A stretch of 64,000 nucleotides of DNA from Sessilibacter corallicola. Lineage in GTDB: Bacteria; Pseudomonadota; Gammaproteobacteria; Pseudomonadales; Cellvibrionaceae. The stretch covers positions 372,001-436,000 of the forward strand of contig NZ_JAJSLX010000003.1 in the NCBI RefSeq assembly GCF_021290925.1. Direction: 5' to 3'. The notes under the pieces were generated by a model, which was not told where the DNA came from, did no database searches, and was given only the letters and a program-made list of their open reading frames with translations. The position numbers and the translations under genes were made by a program. This document shows, piece by piece, positions 11,801 through 19,203 of this stretch (position 1 is its first letter; the number at the start of each line of letters is the position of its first letter).

Positions 11801-12441
11801 ATTAGTTCGCACGACCAGAAATCTGCGGCAATATGATGAACGGTAATTTGCAAGACGGTTTCAGTTTCTGTTACGGTGCCTTTCTGATTAACGAGCAGTT
11901 GAGCGCGGCAAACCGCACCCTTTTCTAAAACAAGAGGTTTATCTGCCTCTTGTTCAGTCCACTGCTTTACTTCCGCTTCCGACCAATTTTGTACGTTCTC
12001 TATATAAAAAGGCAGCTCATTATCTGAGATAACTTTTTGTAAGCTAACACCATTTTCATCAAAGTAACCAGCACGAAGAATTGGATGGCGATCAAAAAGA
12101 ATCTGGTAAGACTGTTTTAATACATCGATATTGATCGAGCTGTTTAAACGCTCTGCGTGCGTTAAGTTGTACGCAGCACTGGTCGGATCTAACTGGTAGG
12201 CCAACCAAAGCGATTTTTGGTTTTCACTTAGGGGCAGATGCGAAAAAAAGTTGGGGTTTTGCCCCAACCATTCGATTACTTTTGGCTTATTTTCTTTTAA
12301 AAAGCCAATTTGTTCTTTTGATAAAGGCGCATGCTGATAGGTTTTAAATTTTAGCGATTCACCCGACAACCAGAGCTTAACACCTTGCTGACGTAAGTCG
12401 TTAAAAAATTGCTCGATCACTAAATTTCCCCTTCTAGCCAT
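5836..12441 (-). CDS. Two-module nonribosomal peptide synthetase with TubC-like docking domain
   Basis: The 2201-residue protein has a TubC-type N-terminal docking domain (about 8-60), then C (about 65-500, HHIAADFWS near 202), A (530-1000, YTSGSTGKPKAV near 679), PCP (LGGHSLKATRV near 1060), C (1130-1560, HHIAADGWS near 1254), A (1590-2080) and PCP (LGGNSLLAARM near 2133). There is no epimerization domain and no thioesterase. Both adenylation pockets read by hand as DILQLGVVW, very near the glycine code family, so this protein probably adds Gly-Gly to the acyl chain delivered by the upstream FAAL protein. The first condensation motif has FWS in place of GWS, which would suit a lipo-initiation domain. 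ATG 12441 overlaps the upstream gene by 22 bp. A GTG at 12420, overlapping the upstream TAG and preceded by GAAGGGG, is an equally good or better start and puts the docking domain at the very N-terminus. Confidence 0.96.
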   Translation of the reverse strand: MARRGNLVIEQFFNDLRQQGVKLWLSGESLKFKTYQHAPLSKEQIGFLKENKPKVIEWLGQNPNFFSHLPLSENQKSLWLAYQLDPTSAAYNLTHAERLNSSINIDVLKQSYQILFDRHPILRAGYFDENGVSLQKVISDNELPFYIENVQNWSEAEVKQWTEQEADKPLVLEKGAVCRAQLLVNQKGTVTETETVLQITVHHIAADFWSCELIFDELLNIYKKLSIDPNAFNTDAEVVHDYFSWSAEQSQWLASADAEKARTFWRDTVKGCEQSLDLPTDFSRPALQTFNGELIAFEFPEHINQALREQAKSLGVTPYVFCLSVYQLLLYRYSGQRQFLIGTPASGRLKQEYQRTIGYLVNPILLACNCGDNPTFRSFIDGVKNHSRAALEQQTFPYNQVLQDLNIARDPSRNPLFQHMFTLTHVHENAHKDLAEFTYLSEQRGAALDISLVLLDDRKQFRGEWHYNCDLYTPETAQMMIDSYLEIINAVCANPDVSVDTVEIVPEALREKMLVQWNQSNVDLSEFADVISQFEKQVNNSPEQIAAVFEGEQLTYAELDQKANQLAHFIRAKDIGPEDKIIICQQRSLSMLVSLLAVLKAGAAYVPVDPAYPQDRVAFMLEDANAQLVLADKRIYNTEHASKIDESKLVIVDEQNFSEFDTSSLPLLKNSAQHLAYMIYTSGSTGKPKAVQVTRRNMLNFLVAMDELFHLSDQDRLLAVTSLSFDIAVLELFLPLMSGAQVIIGNEDLVRDGEALKANIAKHNVTIMQATPVSWKILLAVGWQQSSAFKILCGGEAFPSEIAQQLLRQESVEIWNVYGPTETTVWSSAYCLNAENSYTNVPIGKPVANTQLYILDANFNPLPVGVAGELLIGGDGVTRGYLGRPELTADRFVETKYGRLYRTGDLAHFNHDGIIECLGRLDHQVKVRGYRIELGEIETCLTDFEHVKDAVVHNYTANDETQLAAYVIANEPLVSSNNAQAQLKSFVGQFLPEYMVPANIIVMDSFPLTPNGKVDRKALPIPNAVSTLTEYVVPESDLEKAICEIWQNVLDVDQIGMNDNFFQLGGHSLKATRVITQIKQQLELDVPLKLFFTAQTPADLVNQLNSVQSSGIKILPVSREEKLLPSFGQQRLWLLDQIEQGSEQHHISGLLRLEGDLNTEALKYALNQILLRHESLRTYFRQENESLFQVVQEKSIDDISIDDLSDLTSSNQASEIDHKTREFIARPFDLSSDLMVRVKLLKVSENNHLMIVVMHHIAADGWSLAVFIRDFKEFYQAFIEQRTSELPQLAIQYADYAQWQQSQLNGELLDNQLDYWSSKLASLPIVHNIPLDYSRPPTQSFVGDIHTSQFNSELASRLRSYCNQQNVTLFMGLHAAFSALISRYSNESDIVIGTPIANREQAEVADLVGLFINMLVLRSDVADDINYQDLLSQSRSTLLDAYAHQQVPFEQLVDSLKPERSTSHSPLFQVMLILQNNEQEALELPGLTLSLQDLPVEKVQYDLTLEILDSGDELTLRWLYSTALFKPETISQLAKHFECLLAGLLNEPNKQIAAVDLLDANESKQQLAQFNQTDADYSKDHSFENLLARQVASNPNKVAARFNNQTMTYKALDEKSNALARYLLEEGVQPDQRIVVCQRRSLSMLVSLLGILKAGVAYVPVDPSYPADRVEYMLTDSDTDIILSDTNVISTGLFSNFTAGADSDKTIVNIDELISADGVLSTEQSLHSASIENSVSLENRASPDNLAYLIYTSGSTGKPKAVQISRANMLNFLCAMRDLLTPTENDRLLAVTSLSFDIAVLELYLPLICGAEVVIADETLSSDGHGLKDAIDAHDITFMQATPVSWKMLLAADWQQTNAFTALCGGEAFPGELAKQLLDQSGLTVWNVYGPTETTVWSSAYKLDSNKRDDYFSIPIGQPIANTQIYILDKHNKLVPSGVAGELCIGGDGLSRGYLGRPDLTEDRFIQSDFGRIYRTGDLARRHSDGTLECLGRLDHQVKVRGFRIELGEIETAIVAHEAVKDAVVHVQEMQGEATLIAYVIAEHSLIEQAEFSMLLRTYLNEFLPDYMVPNIIMFLEELPLTPNGKVDRKALPAPDVSLNQTEYVAPTTDVEKELCAIWQELLDVEKVGVNDNFFKLGGNSLLAARMVAKFKERFHVDLPLHNLFGLSSLSELAALIEQQQPAITEEAFNRMDDLLDELGV

Positions 12442-15400
12442 TTTTCATCGTCAGTCTCTTGCACAGGAGACGGGTCTGTATTTTGTTCACCAATTAACGT
12501 TGCCAAGAAATTAGAAGCAGAATTGATGTTCGGATACACCCACGCTAAATCCGCTTTTACCTCAATTTTGAAGTGCGAACTTAAATCAGTAGTTAACTCA
12601 ACTGCGTCAACGGAATCTAGGCCGAAGCCTGCAAAGTCTTGATGCACATCGATTTCACTGGCAGAAACTTCGAGTTTTTTAGCCACCCAAGATTGCATCC
12701 AAGCATTTAATGTTTCACAAGTGCCGGAACTGTTAGGCGCTGCGTTTTCAACCGACGCCACCGAAAAATCCGGAGTCGAAGACAAGGTAATAACAGCACG
12801 TTTTGCATCAGGGTCTTTTACTAAATAGTCATCGAGAGCGTGATCTTCACCCGATGCGTGTTGTTGAATGTCTCCAATTTGTTGATCGTATTTAGCAATA
12901 CGCTCAAGCAAGATTGCAGTTTCAGACTTTAATCCCCGCGACAAATAGGATTTCGCATTATCTAAGGTTTTCTGAATCTGGCCGTCGATCCACTGATTGG
13001 TATCCGACTCTGGCTGGTTAAACGCTATCTTCAAGGCAGCCAACGCTGACACTATGCCACTACGCTCGTGCGCCCAACGATCTGCGTCTAGCGCTTTACT
13101 GAATACAGAGCTTTGTTTAGCTTGGGCTTGAAGATCAGTCAGTGTATATTTGAGTGTTTCTAGCTCAGATCCAGCGGAGAAATGATCATTAATGAAGCTA
13201 AAGAATTCGTCTGATGCTTTATGAATTCGCGCACCCAAAAACATGCTTAGGGTTTCTGTTGGACCTTCGAATATTCGCAATATTCTTGCATCGCGCAATA
13301 ATTGCGGTGCGATATTGTTTTCGATATAACCGCGACCACCGAGCATTTGTATTAAGTGGTCAGCACCCTGCCAGAAATATTCTGGGCCAATAATTTTGCA
13401 CGCTGCGTACATTTCGATGGGAACCTGAATGCCTTTATCAAGACACTGAGCGACAAAATTAACGAGATTTTCTACAGCATCAGTGGCGTGCTGCAATTGT
13501 TGTATGCGTTCAATAGAAATTGGATTATCCAATAATAATCCAGTACCAACCTGGCGACGCTGAGCGTAGCGCACCATTAATTGTACGCTCTTTTTCATTC
13601 CACCAATGGCGGCTGCGGTAATAACCAAACGTCCGAGCTTCATCGCATCTTGAGCGACTTCCATGCCGCCACCGATTTCACCCAATACCGCGTCGGGTTT
13701 CACGGTAACGCCGTTCAGATTCACTCGGCTCTGGCACGTACCGCGCATTCCCATGGTGAGAGCTTCGGGACCGATATCCAGCCCTTCTAAGCCCTGCTCT
13801 ACGGCAAAACCGGTTACGCCTAATGCATTGCCATTAGCATCGTAGGTTTTGGCAAACACATGAATAACACTTGCCCAAGCCGCACTGCCGCTCCAAACCT
13901 TGGAGCCGGTAATGACAAAATTACCGTCTTTGTCTTGAACTGCTTGAGTGCTCATTGCCAGTGGATTTGAGCCTGCGCCCGGTTCTGTAATTGCGAACGC
14001 AGCAAGAACGCGACCTTGGGCCATGTCAGAAAGATACGTATCGCGAATACGCTGAGACGCAAATTTTTGTAACGGGCGAATACCCAACACGTTGCCCAAA
14101 CCAACAAACAATGCCAACGACGGATCAATGGCACCAAGCTGTTGGTAAACCCGCATGGCTTGCTGAAAGCTGTATTGAGAACCACCGTCTTCTTTCGACA
14201 CGTGCATTCCCATTAAACCTTTGTTGCCCATATCGAGGACAATGTAAGGCGGAATACTTCTACGCTCATCAATCAACCGCGAATTAATGCGTGTTTCTGC
14301 GTAGCGACGCAACCAATTCAGTGTTGAGTCAAGCTCACTATCTGAGATGGAACTGCCAATGCTTTCTAAGCTCTTGTCTTTTAAATTAAGGACTTCTGAA
14401 TTAGTGTCTTTTGAATTAAGGACTTCTGAATTTACATCAACGATATTTGAATTGGCTGTTTCATTAACAGTGGAAGAATCTGGGACTTGTCTGTCGCTGG
14501 CTGACCACTGATAAACACTGTTGAGTTCGTTATTTATGAATGCGTCGCGCATGGCCACTCGACGGATTTTTCCGCTGGTGGTTCTCAACAGTGAAGCAGG
14601 TTTAATCAATACTAAATCGTGAATTTGTAACTGATGATTTTCAGCTACGGCTTTTCTGACGCTCGCAAGCACCGATGCGGAATCGAACTTGCGCATAAAG
14701 CTGCGATTAATTTCATGAATAATGACGAGCTTTTCGGCACCGTCAACATCGATTGCAAAACACGCACCCGGACAGGTATTTAATTCTTCACAACTGTTAG
14801 CAACAGAGCTTTCGATGTCTTGTGGATAATGGTTTTGTCCACGAATAATGATTAATTCTTTAATCCGCCCAGTAACAAACAACTCACCTTCATTCATCAA
14901 ACCTAAATCACCCGTGCGCAGGTAATTCAAATCATCGCCGCCAATAATTTTGGCCGAAAAGGTTTCTTGCGTGAGTTCGTCTTGTTGCCAGTAACCTTGG
15001 GCAACGCTGTTACCGTGAACCCAAATTTCCCCGGTTTCGCCGTCTCTACATTCTATTTGAGTTTCGGGATTTACGATTTTGACGCTCAATTCAGGGTGAA
15101 CTAAGCCCGATGAAACCAGCGAAGATTTATTCAAAGAATCCTGGGATTGAATTGCATTAAATTCTTGCGCTCTTACGCAACTGCTTACCATCAATGTGGT
15201 TTCTGCCATTCCGTAGCACGGGGTCATTGCCTCAGCATTAAAGCCACACGGCGCAAAGGTTTCTGCAAATCGTTTTAGCGTTCCGGCGTTAATAGGTTCG
15301 GCACCATTAAACGCGAGCTTCCACGAGCTTAAATCTAAACCTTCTAATTCTTCGGGTTTAATACGATTAATACAGTGCTCATAAATAAAATTCGGTCCGC

Positions 15401-16241
15401 CTGAGGCAGTAACTTTGTAGTCGCTGATGGTTTGTAACCAGCGAATGGGCTTTTGTAAGACATCCAGTGGCGACATCAAATAAATACTAACGCCCATTTC
15501 AAAAGGCTCTAATACCGAACCGATCAATCCCATATCGTGGTAAATAGGAAGCCAGCTTGCGCCTACATCTGCTTTCTGTAGAGAAAACCCGTCTGCAATG
15601 ACTTTTAGGTTATGGCGAATATTGGCGTGGGTTACCATCACACCTTTTGGTGTGCCGGTTGAGCCAGAGCTGTACTGTAAGAACGCAACCGAATTCGAAT
15701 GGGTTTCTGGTCGAACCCATGCGCTGGCATCGTCAGAATTATGGGTTGCGGTATCGTTAATAACGTCGGTTGAAACAACAGAGACTTGCTTGGCAGAGCT
15801 TTGCTCGCTTTGCCATTGAGTGATATTTTCTTCCAGGCTACTGGTCGTCAAAATAAGCGCTGGAGCGGCATTTTCAAAAATCGCATCGATTCTTCCCCAA
15901 TCGCGTTTACGCGAATTTGGTGGAAAAGCGGGAACAGCAATTAAACCGGCGTAGATACAAGCAAAAAAGGCAATAATGTAATCAAGGCCCGAGGGGTAAA
16001 GTAAAATTGCCCGATCACCGAGAGAATAATTTTTTTGCAACAGTGCCGCTAAAGATTTTGATTTTTGAATAATCTCTAAATGGCTTAGTCGCAGCGGCTC
16101 GGAGCCATCATTTTGCAAATAAATGTATGCAGGTAAATCTTCTGATCGACTTGCAGCATCCGTTAAGCGCAAGTTCCTCTCTTCTAACCAATCAATTAAA
16201 TCTTGACCGTTACTACATTTTGAATAATTTTCTAAAGCCAT
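12420..16241 (-). CDS. Loading protein: fatty-acyl-AMP ligase / acyl-CoA dehydrogenase / acyl carrier fusion
   Basis: The protein has 1273 residues. Residues 1-590 form an acyl-adenylate ligase (YSSGSTGTPKG near 190) of the FAAL type used to load free fatty acids onto carrier proteins. A low-complexity Ser/Asn linker at about 595-635 contains a duplicated decapeptide. Residues about 640-1020 are a complete acyl-CoA dehydrogenase (TEPGAGSNP near 752, and IFEGPTE holding the likely catalytic Glu). About 1190-1265 is an acyl carrier domain with GLDSVDAVE, where the Ser would carry phosphopantetheine. The arrangement suggests that a fatty acid is activated, loaded and oxidised at C2-C3 before transfer to the next synthetase; that the oxidation occurs in cis is inference. 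The start at 16241 is backed by GGAGAG upstream. The gene overlaps the next one, so they are translationally linked. Confidence 0.94.
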   Translation of the reverse strand: MALENYSKCSNGQDLIDWLEERNLRLTDAASRSEDLPAYIYLQNDGSEPLRLSHLEIIQKSKSLAALLQKNYSLGDRAILLYPSGLDYIIAFFACIYAGLIAVPAFPPNSRKRDWGRIDAIFENAAPALILTTSSLEENITQWQSEQSSAKQVSVVSTDVINDTATHNSDDASAWVRPETHSNSVAFLQYSSGSTGTPKGVMVTHANIRHNLKVIADGFSLQKADVGASWLPIYHDMGLIGSVLEPFEMGVSIYLMSPLDVLQKPIRWLQTISDYKVTASGGPNFIYEHCINRIKPEELEGLDLSSWKLAFNGAEPINAGTLKRFAETFAPCGFNAEAMTPCYGMAETTLMVSSCVRAQEFNAIQSQDSLNKSSLVSSGLVHPELSVKIVNPETQIECRDGETGEIWVHGNSVAQGYWQQDELTQETFSAKIIGGDDLNYLRTGDLGLMNEGELFVTGRIKELIIIRGQNHYPQDIESSVANSCEELNTCPGACFAIDVDGAEKLVIIHEINRSFMRKFDSASVLASVRKAVAENHQLQIHDLVLIKPASLLRTTSGKIRRVAMRDAFINNELNSVYQWSASDRQVPDSSTVNETANSNIVDVNSEVLNSKDTNSEVLNLKDKSLESIGSSISDSELDSTLNWLRRYAETRINSRLIDERRSIPPYIVLDMGNKGLMGMHVSKEDGGSQYSFQQAMRVYQQLGAIDPSLALFVGLGNVLGIRPLQKFASQRIRDTYLSDMAQGRVLAAFAITEPGAGSNPLAMSTQAVQDKDGNFVITGSKVWSGSAAWASVIHVFAKTYDANGNALGVTGFAVEQGLEGLDIGPEALTMGMRGTCQSRVNLNGVTVKPDAVLGEIGGGMEVAQDAMKLGRLVITAAAIGGMKKSVQLMVRYAQRRQVGTGLLLDNPISIERIQQLQHATDAVENLVNFVAQCLDKGIQVPIEMYAACKIIGPEYFWQGADHLIQMLGGRGYIENNIAPQLLRDARILRIFEGPTETLSMFLGARIHKASDEFFSFINDHFSAGSELETLKYTLTDLQAQAKQSSVFSKALDADRWAHERSGIVSALAALKIAFNQPESDTNQWIDGQIQKTLDNAKSYLSRGLKSETAILLERIAKYDQQIGDIQQHASGEDHALDDYLVKDPDAKRAVITLSSTPDFSVASVENAAPNSSGTCETLNAWMQSWVAKKLEVSASEIDVHQDFAGFGLDSVDAVELTTDLSSHFKIEVKADLAWVYPNINSASNFLATLIGEQNTDPSPVQETDDEKWLEGEI
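14376..14435 (-). repeat. 30-bp tandem duplication inside the loading-protein linker
   Basis: Two adjacent near-identical 30-bp units (14376-14405 and 14406-14435) sit in frame and encode a repeated SEVLN-x-KD motif. They fall between the ligase and dehydrogenase domains, so a unit gained or lost only changes linker length by ten residues. Confidence 0.85.
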
Positions 16242-16500
16242 TGGACTAAACTCTCCAATGAGAAATAAGGGTTAATAAGAATTTAGCGAATAAAAATGTG
16301 AATTCGAGTGCGACAGACTCTGTAAAAACTTTCCCGACGACCATGTTGTCTCTCATTTGTCTGCTGTATTTTTCAATCAACGATTGAAAGTAAATGGCCA
16401 GTCTTGCTGCTGGTTAAATCGTTTTTCAGGAATACACAAACGCAACATCAATCAGTTGCCCGATCAATATTGCGTCAGAAATTTAAAGCAGGAAGAAAAA

Positions 16501-17505
16501 CTAGTTTTCTTTTGTAGAATCGTAACCGTTTGCCATTGCTACTACGGTTTTTCGCTTGCCAGTAAAGGTAGATCGGCCGTGCGCGGCAAGCATGTTATCG
16601 AGCATCATAAAGTCCCCTTCTTGCCAGGGGAAAAACACGCTTTCTTCGTCAAGCACGCCGCGAACTTCGTCTAAAATAGAATCTTCAATGGTGCTGCCAT
16701 CGCCGTAGTACACATTGCGAGGAAGATCTTCTATTTCAACAATATCCAGCAACACTTCGCGCGTCGCTTCTTCTAGGTTTGATACATGGAATAAATGCGC
16801 TTGGTTAAACCAAACTGATTCACCAGTGGTTAAATGTTTGGCGGTTGCCTGGCAAAGCTGTTTAGTGCGAAGCTCGCCATCGCCTTTCCACTCGGCTTCA
16901 ATTTGATGATCGCGGCAGTATTTCTCAACTTCGTCTCGTGACTCAGTGTTAAATACTTTGCTCCACGGCAAATCCAAACCACCGCCGTAATTTCTTACGT
17001 AAAGCAATTTTTTCTGCTCAAAGCGCTCGCGAATTTGCGTTGGGATTTTATTGTAAATACGGCGGCTGTCAGCAATAGGCGTTTCACCGCCGGTTTCTGC
17101 GGCAGTAACACAGTGAAACCAAATATTTAACGGCCACTGCAAGGTATAAGCTTGCTCGTTATGCAGGGGAATAATTTGATGAGACGGGTATTCTGTTGCC
17201 GTGTAAACCCCTTCCCCCAAATCGGTTCGTGGTGTTGAACCAAATTCGTAAGTCAGTAATTCACTGCTGAATAAATTAGCAAATTCCTTACATGAAGAAT
17301 CCTGACCAAAATTTTGAAAGCCTCGAAATAAAATTCCACCGTACTGATGCAGGTATTCTTTTACAACAGCTCTGATGTCGTCTTGATATTGTTTCCAAAG
17401 TACCGTCGATCCTGACAGAGCGTCGGCATTGTTGGGTGTTACCAAAAGCGGTAACCCTTTCTCACTAAATTCCGTTGATACAGAGAGATTTTCAGTGAAA
17501 TTCAT
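16501..17505 (-). CDS. TauD/TfdA-family Fe(II)/2-oxoglutarate dioxygenase, SyrP-like amino acid hydroxylase
   Basis: The protein has 334 residues. The iron-binding HxE pair is seen in PLHNEQAY and the distal His in MLAAHGRSTF, with the arginine-containing stretch after it that binds 2-oxoglutarate in this superfamily. The C-terminal block (YYGDGSTIE ... FFPWQEGDFMMLDN) resembles SyrP-type enzymes, which beta-hydroxylate carrier-bound Asp. Next to a synthetase with an Asp-like adenylation code, the likely product is beta-hydroxyaspartate, a common iron ligand in siderophores. ATG 17505 is chosen because GAGAAG lies 6 nt before it; a longer frame reaching TTG 17565 has no ribosome site. It is read in the same direction as the loading gene with 259 bp between them. 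Family call is firm; the substrate is inferred. Confidence 0.9.
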   Translation of the reverse strand: MNFTENLSVSTEFSEKGLPLLVTPNNADALSGSTVLWKQYQDDIRAVVKEYLHQYGGILFRGFQNFGQDSSCKEFANLFSSELLTYEFGSTPRTDLGEGVYTATEYPSHQIIPLHNEQAYTLQWPLNIWFHCVTAAETGGETPIADSRRIYNKIPTQIRERFEQKKLLYVRNYGGGLDLPWSKVFNTESRDEVEKYCRDHQIEAEWKGDGELRTKQLCQATAKHLTTGESVWFNQAHLFHVSNLEEATREVLLDIVEIEDLPRNVYYGDGSTIEDSILDEVRGVLDEESVFFPWQEGDFMMLDNMLAAHGRSTFTGKRKTVVAMANGYDSTKEN

Positions 17506-17664
17506 AAATCTTCTCGCTGAATATGCAATATTTTTAATAAGTTCATTGACGAACTTATATTTCAATTTTATTGCGGGTTATTCGTGGCTTGTATGCGTTG
17601 GATCACCTACGACGTGTCCATTGGCGTGAACAATATCAAACTTAAAAACAAATTCAAATAGTAA

Positions 17665-17679
17665 TAATATTAATTCTCA
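17665..17679 (-). promoter_or_regulatory. Candidate Fur box upstream of the hydroxylase gene
   Basis: Read on the minus strand this 15-mer matches the TGATAATnATTATCA model at 11 of 14 defined positions. It lies about 160 bp upstream of ATG 17505, in a strongly AT-rich leader, so chance matches are possible. Confidence 0.5.
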
Positions 17680-17805
17680 TTTATGAGTAATAAACAACCT
17701 TTTTATCACTTAAAATGATCAAACTGTGGTTTGATATGAGTAATGCGGATTAAAACTGTACGATTTACAGCCAAAATAATTATATTCATAGAGGAACATA
17801 ATTGA

Positions 17806-17886
17806 AGTGAATACCAAATTGATTGGTTTTTAACTGCAACGGAAATCGATTCGCTGGTACAGGCAGAAAATCTGCCGATAAATTAA
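17806..17886 (+). pseudogene. Possible 26-codon gene remnant between hydroxylase and thioesterase
   Basis: A short frame with protein-like composition (IDWFLTATEIDSLVQAENLP) ends at TAA 17884-17886. A GAGGAA ribosome-site-like sequence lies just upstream at about 17791, but there is no start codon in this frame, which opens after a TGA at 17803. It may be the stub of a deleted siderophore gene or chance. The rest of 17506-17953 shows only a Fur-box candidate and AT-rich sequence. Confidence 0.22.
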
Positions 17887-17953
17887 AACCACCATTGATT
17901 TCGATCAATCAATGACAGCCTCCTGCCCTCAAAAACTATTCATAAACTAAAAA

Positions 17954-18706
17954 CTATTCAGAAGCTTCGATAATGGAAACCAAAGTCTTTACAACCTCAG
18001 GTTGCGACTGCTCAATAAACATGTGACCGCCTGAAAAAGTTTCCATGTGTGTATTCGACCCAAAAAATCGAAACCACTTTTCAGCAGCCTGCTCTTCCAC
18101 CCATTCGTCATCGACACCTCGAAAAACGGTAATGGGACAATCAATTGGATCTGTTGGTGCGCATTTGTAGGTTTCTGCCAATTCAAAATCTTTTCTCAGC
18201 GCTGGCAGTAATAACGCCATCAGTTCACTGTTTTGCAAGATCTCTTCGGGAGTACCGTTTAAATTTCTGAGTCGATCAATAAATTCGGCATCGTCCGATA
18301 AATGCATTGGCGATTCTTTCATTTTGTGATCTGGCGCAGGTGACCCAGAAGCTACAAAATGCACGGGAGGTGTTACACCGGCAGTGATGATTTTTTTCAC
18401 TAACTCGTAGCTCATTCTCGCGCCCATACTGTGACCGAATAAGAGATACGGTTTTTCTTCGAGGTATTTTTTTATTTCTGGGAATAAATCGTTTACTAAT
18501 TCTGTGACAGAATTGTAACCTGGCTCTAGCAAACGACTACCCCTACCCGGAGGTTGAACAAAAACCAGCTCGACCTGTTTGGGTAAAAAATCTAACCAAG
18601 GCGTGTAAGTTGTGGCATTCCCACCTGCGTAAGGGAAACAAAATATCCGCAACTGCGCATTAGGATTACGCTGCGGAAACACTAACCAATTGCTCGGCTT
18701 ACACAC
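17954..18706 (-). CDS. Type II thioesterase of the peptide synthetase locus
   Basis: An alpha/beta hydrolase of about 250 residues with all the marks of external (type II) thioesterases. These are FPYAGG near the N-terminus, the nucleophile elbow GHSMGARMS, an acidic residue in RGVDDEWV and the catalytic His in SGGHMFIE. Such enzymes clear wrongly primed or stalled carrier domains and are usual companions of NRPS clusters. No ATG lies near the start. The frame extends to TTG 18727, but GTG 18706 has AGGA seven nt upstream and gives the usual start just before the hydrophobic FPYAGG strand; GTG 18712 is also possible. It is transcribed away from the diaminobutyrate aminotransferase, with a strong Fur-box candidate between them. 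Confidence 0.92.
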   Translation of the reverse strand: MCKPSNWLVFPQRNPNAQLRIFCFPYAGGNATTYTPWLDFLPKQVELVFVQPPGRGSRLLEPGYNSVTELVNDLFPEIKKYLEEKPYLLFGHSMGARMSYELVKKIITAGVTPPVHFVASGSPAPDHKMKESPMHLSDDAEFIDRLRNLNGTPEEILQNSELMALLLPALRKDFELAETYKCAPTDPIDCPITVFRGVDDEWVEEQAAEKWFRFFGSNTHMETFSGGHMFIEQSQPEVVKTLVSIIEASE

Positions 18707-18839
18707 ACTCACTGATCCTACGCACAAAATAAAGCAACTTAAAAACCTACTAACTTATTGATTTAAATAGCGTTTAAATATTGTTAGACGTTAACTGGTA
18801 CACAATCAGATCTGCAAATTGCCAACTAACAACTTGTAA

Positions 18840-18854
18840 TGATAATAATTTGCA
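18840..18854 (+). promoter_or_regulatory. Fur box between thioesterase and diaminobutyrate aminotransferase
   Basis: The 15-mer matches TGATAATnATTATCA at 12 of 14 defined positions (left half perfect, right half 5 of 7). It lies 134 bp upstream of the thioesterase start and roughly 360 bp before the dat ATG, in the divergent intergenic region. This is the main sequence evidence that the locus responds to iron. Confidence 0.7.
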
Positions 18855-19112
18855 TTACTATTATTGTCAATTGAGAGAATATGGTGCATCATTATCGACT
18901 CAAGCTCATCAGAACATTTACGCGCCGTCATCCCCAAACGACAAATACCGAATCGTTATTTATTTCAGGAGTTATTTCAGAACTCATTTTAAATAAGTAA
19001 CGGCAAGGATAAATAATTAAAAATAGAACAGTGACACAACACAACTATTTTAGTTAGCGTTGTCGTTTGTATTGCGTTTAAACATTCTGATTATTTTCAA
19101 AAAATTAGTAAT

Positions 19113-19154
19113 ACCCAAAAGCCAATAGATTACCCTTCTATTTGGCTTTTGGGT
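19113..19154 (+). other. Strong stem-loop in the dat leader
   Basis: Arms at 19113-19128 (ACCCAAAAGCCAATAG) and 19138-19154 are complementary apart from one extra T, around a 9-nt loop. The right arm ends on the GTG at 19153 that would be the longest possible dat start, which argues for the ATG at 19204. There is no T-run after it, so it is not a standard terminator. It could be a leader structure. Confidence 0.7.
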
Positions 19155-19203
19155 GTTTGTGTCAACACACTTAAATTCAGTTGACCCATCGAACATATCT
19201 CTA

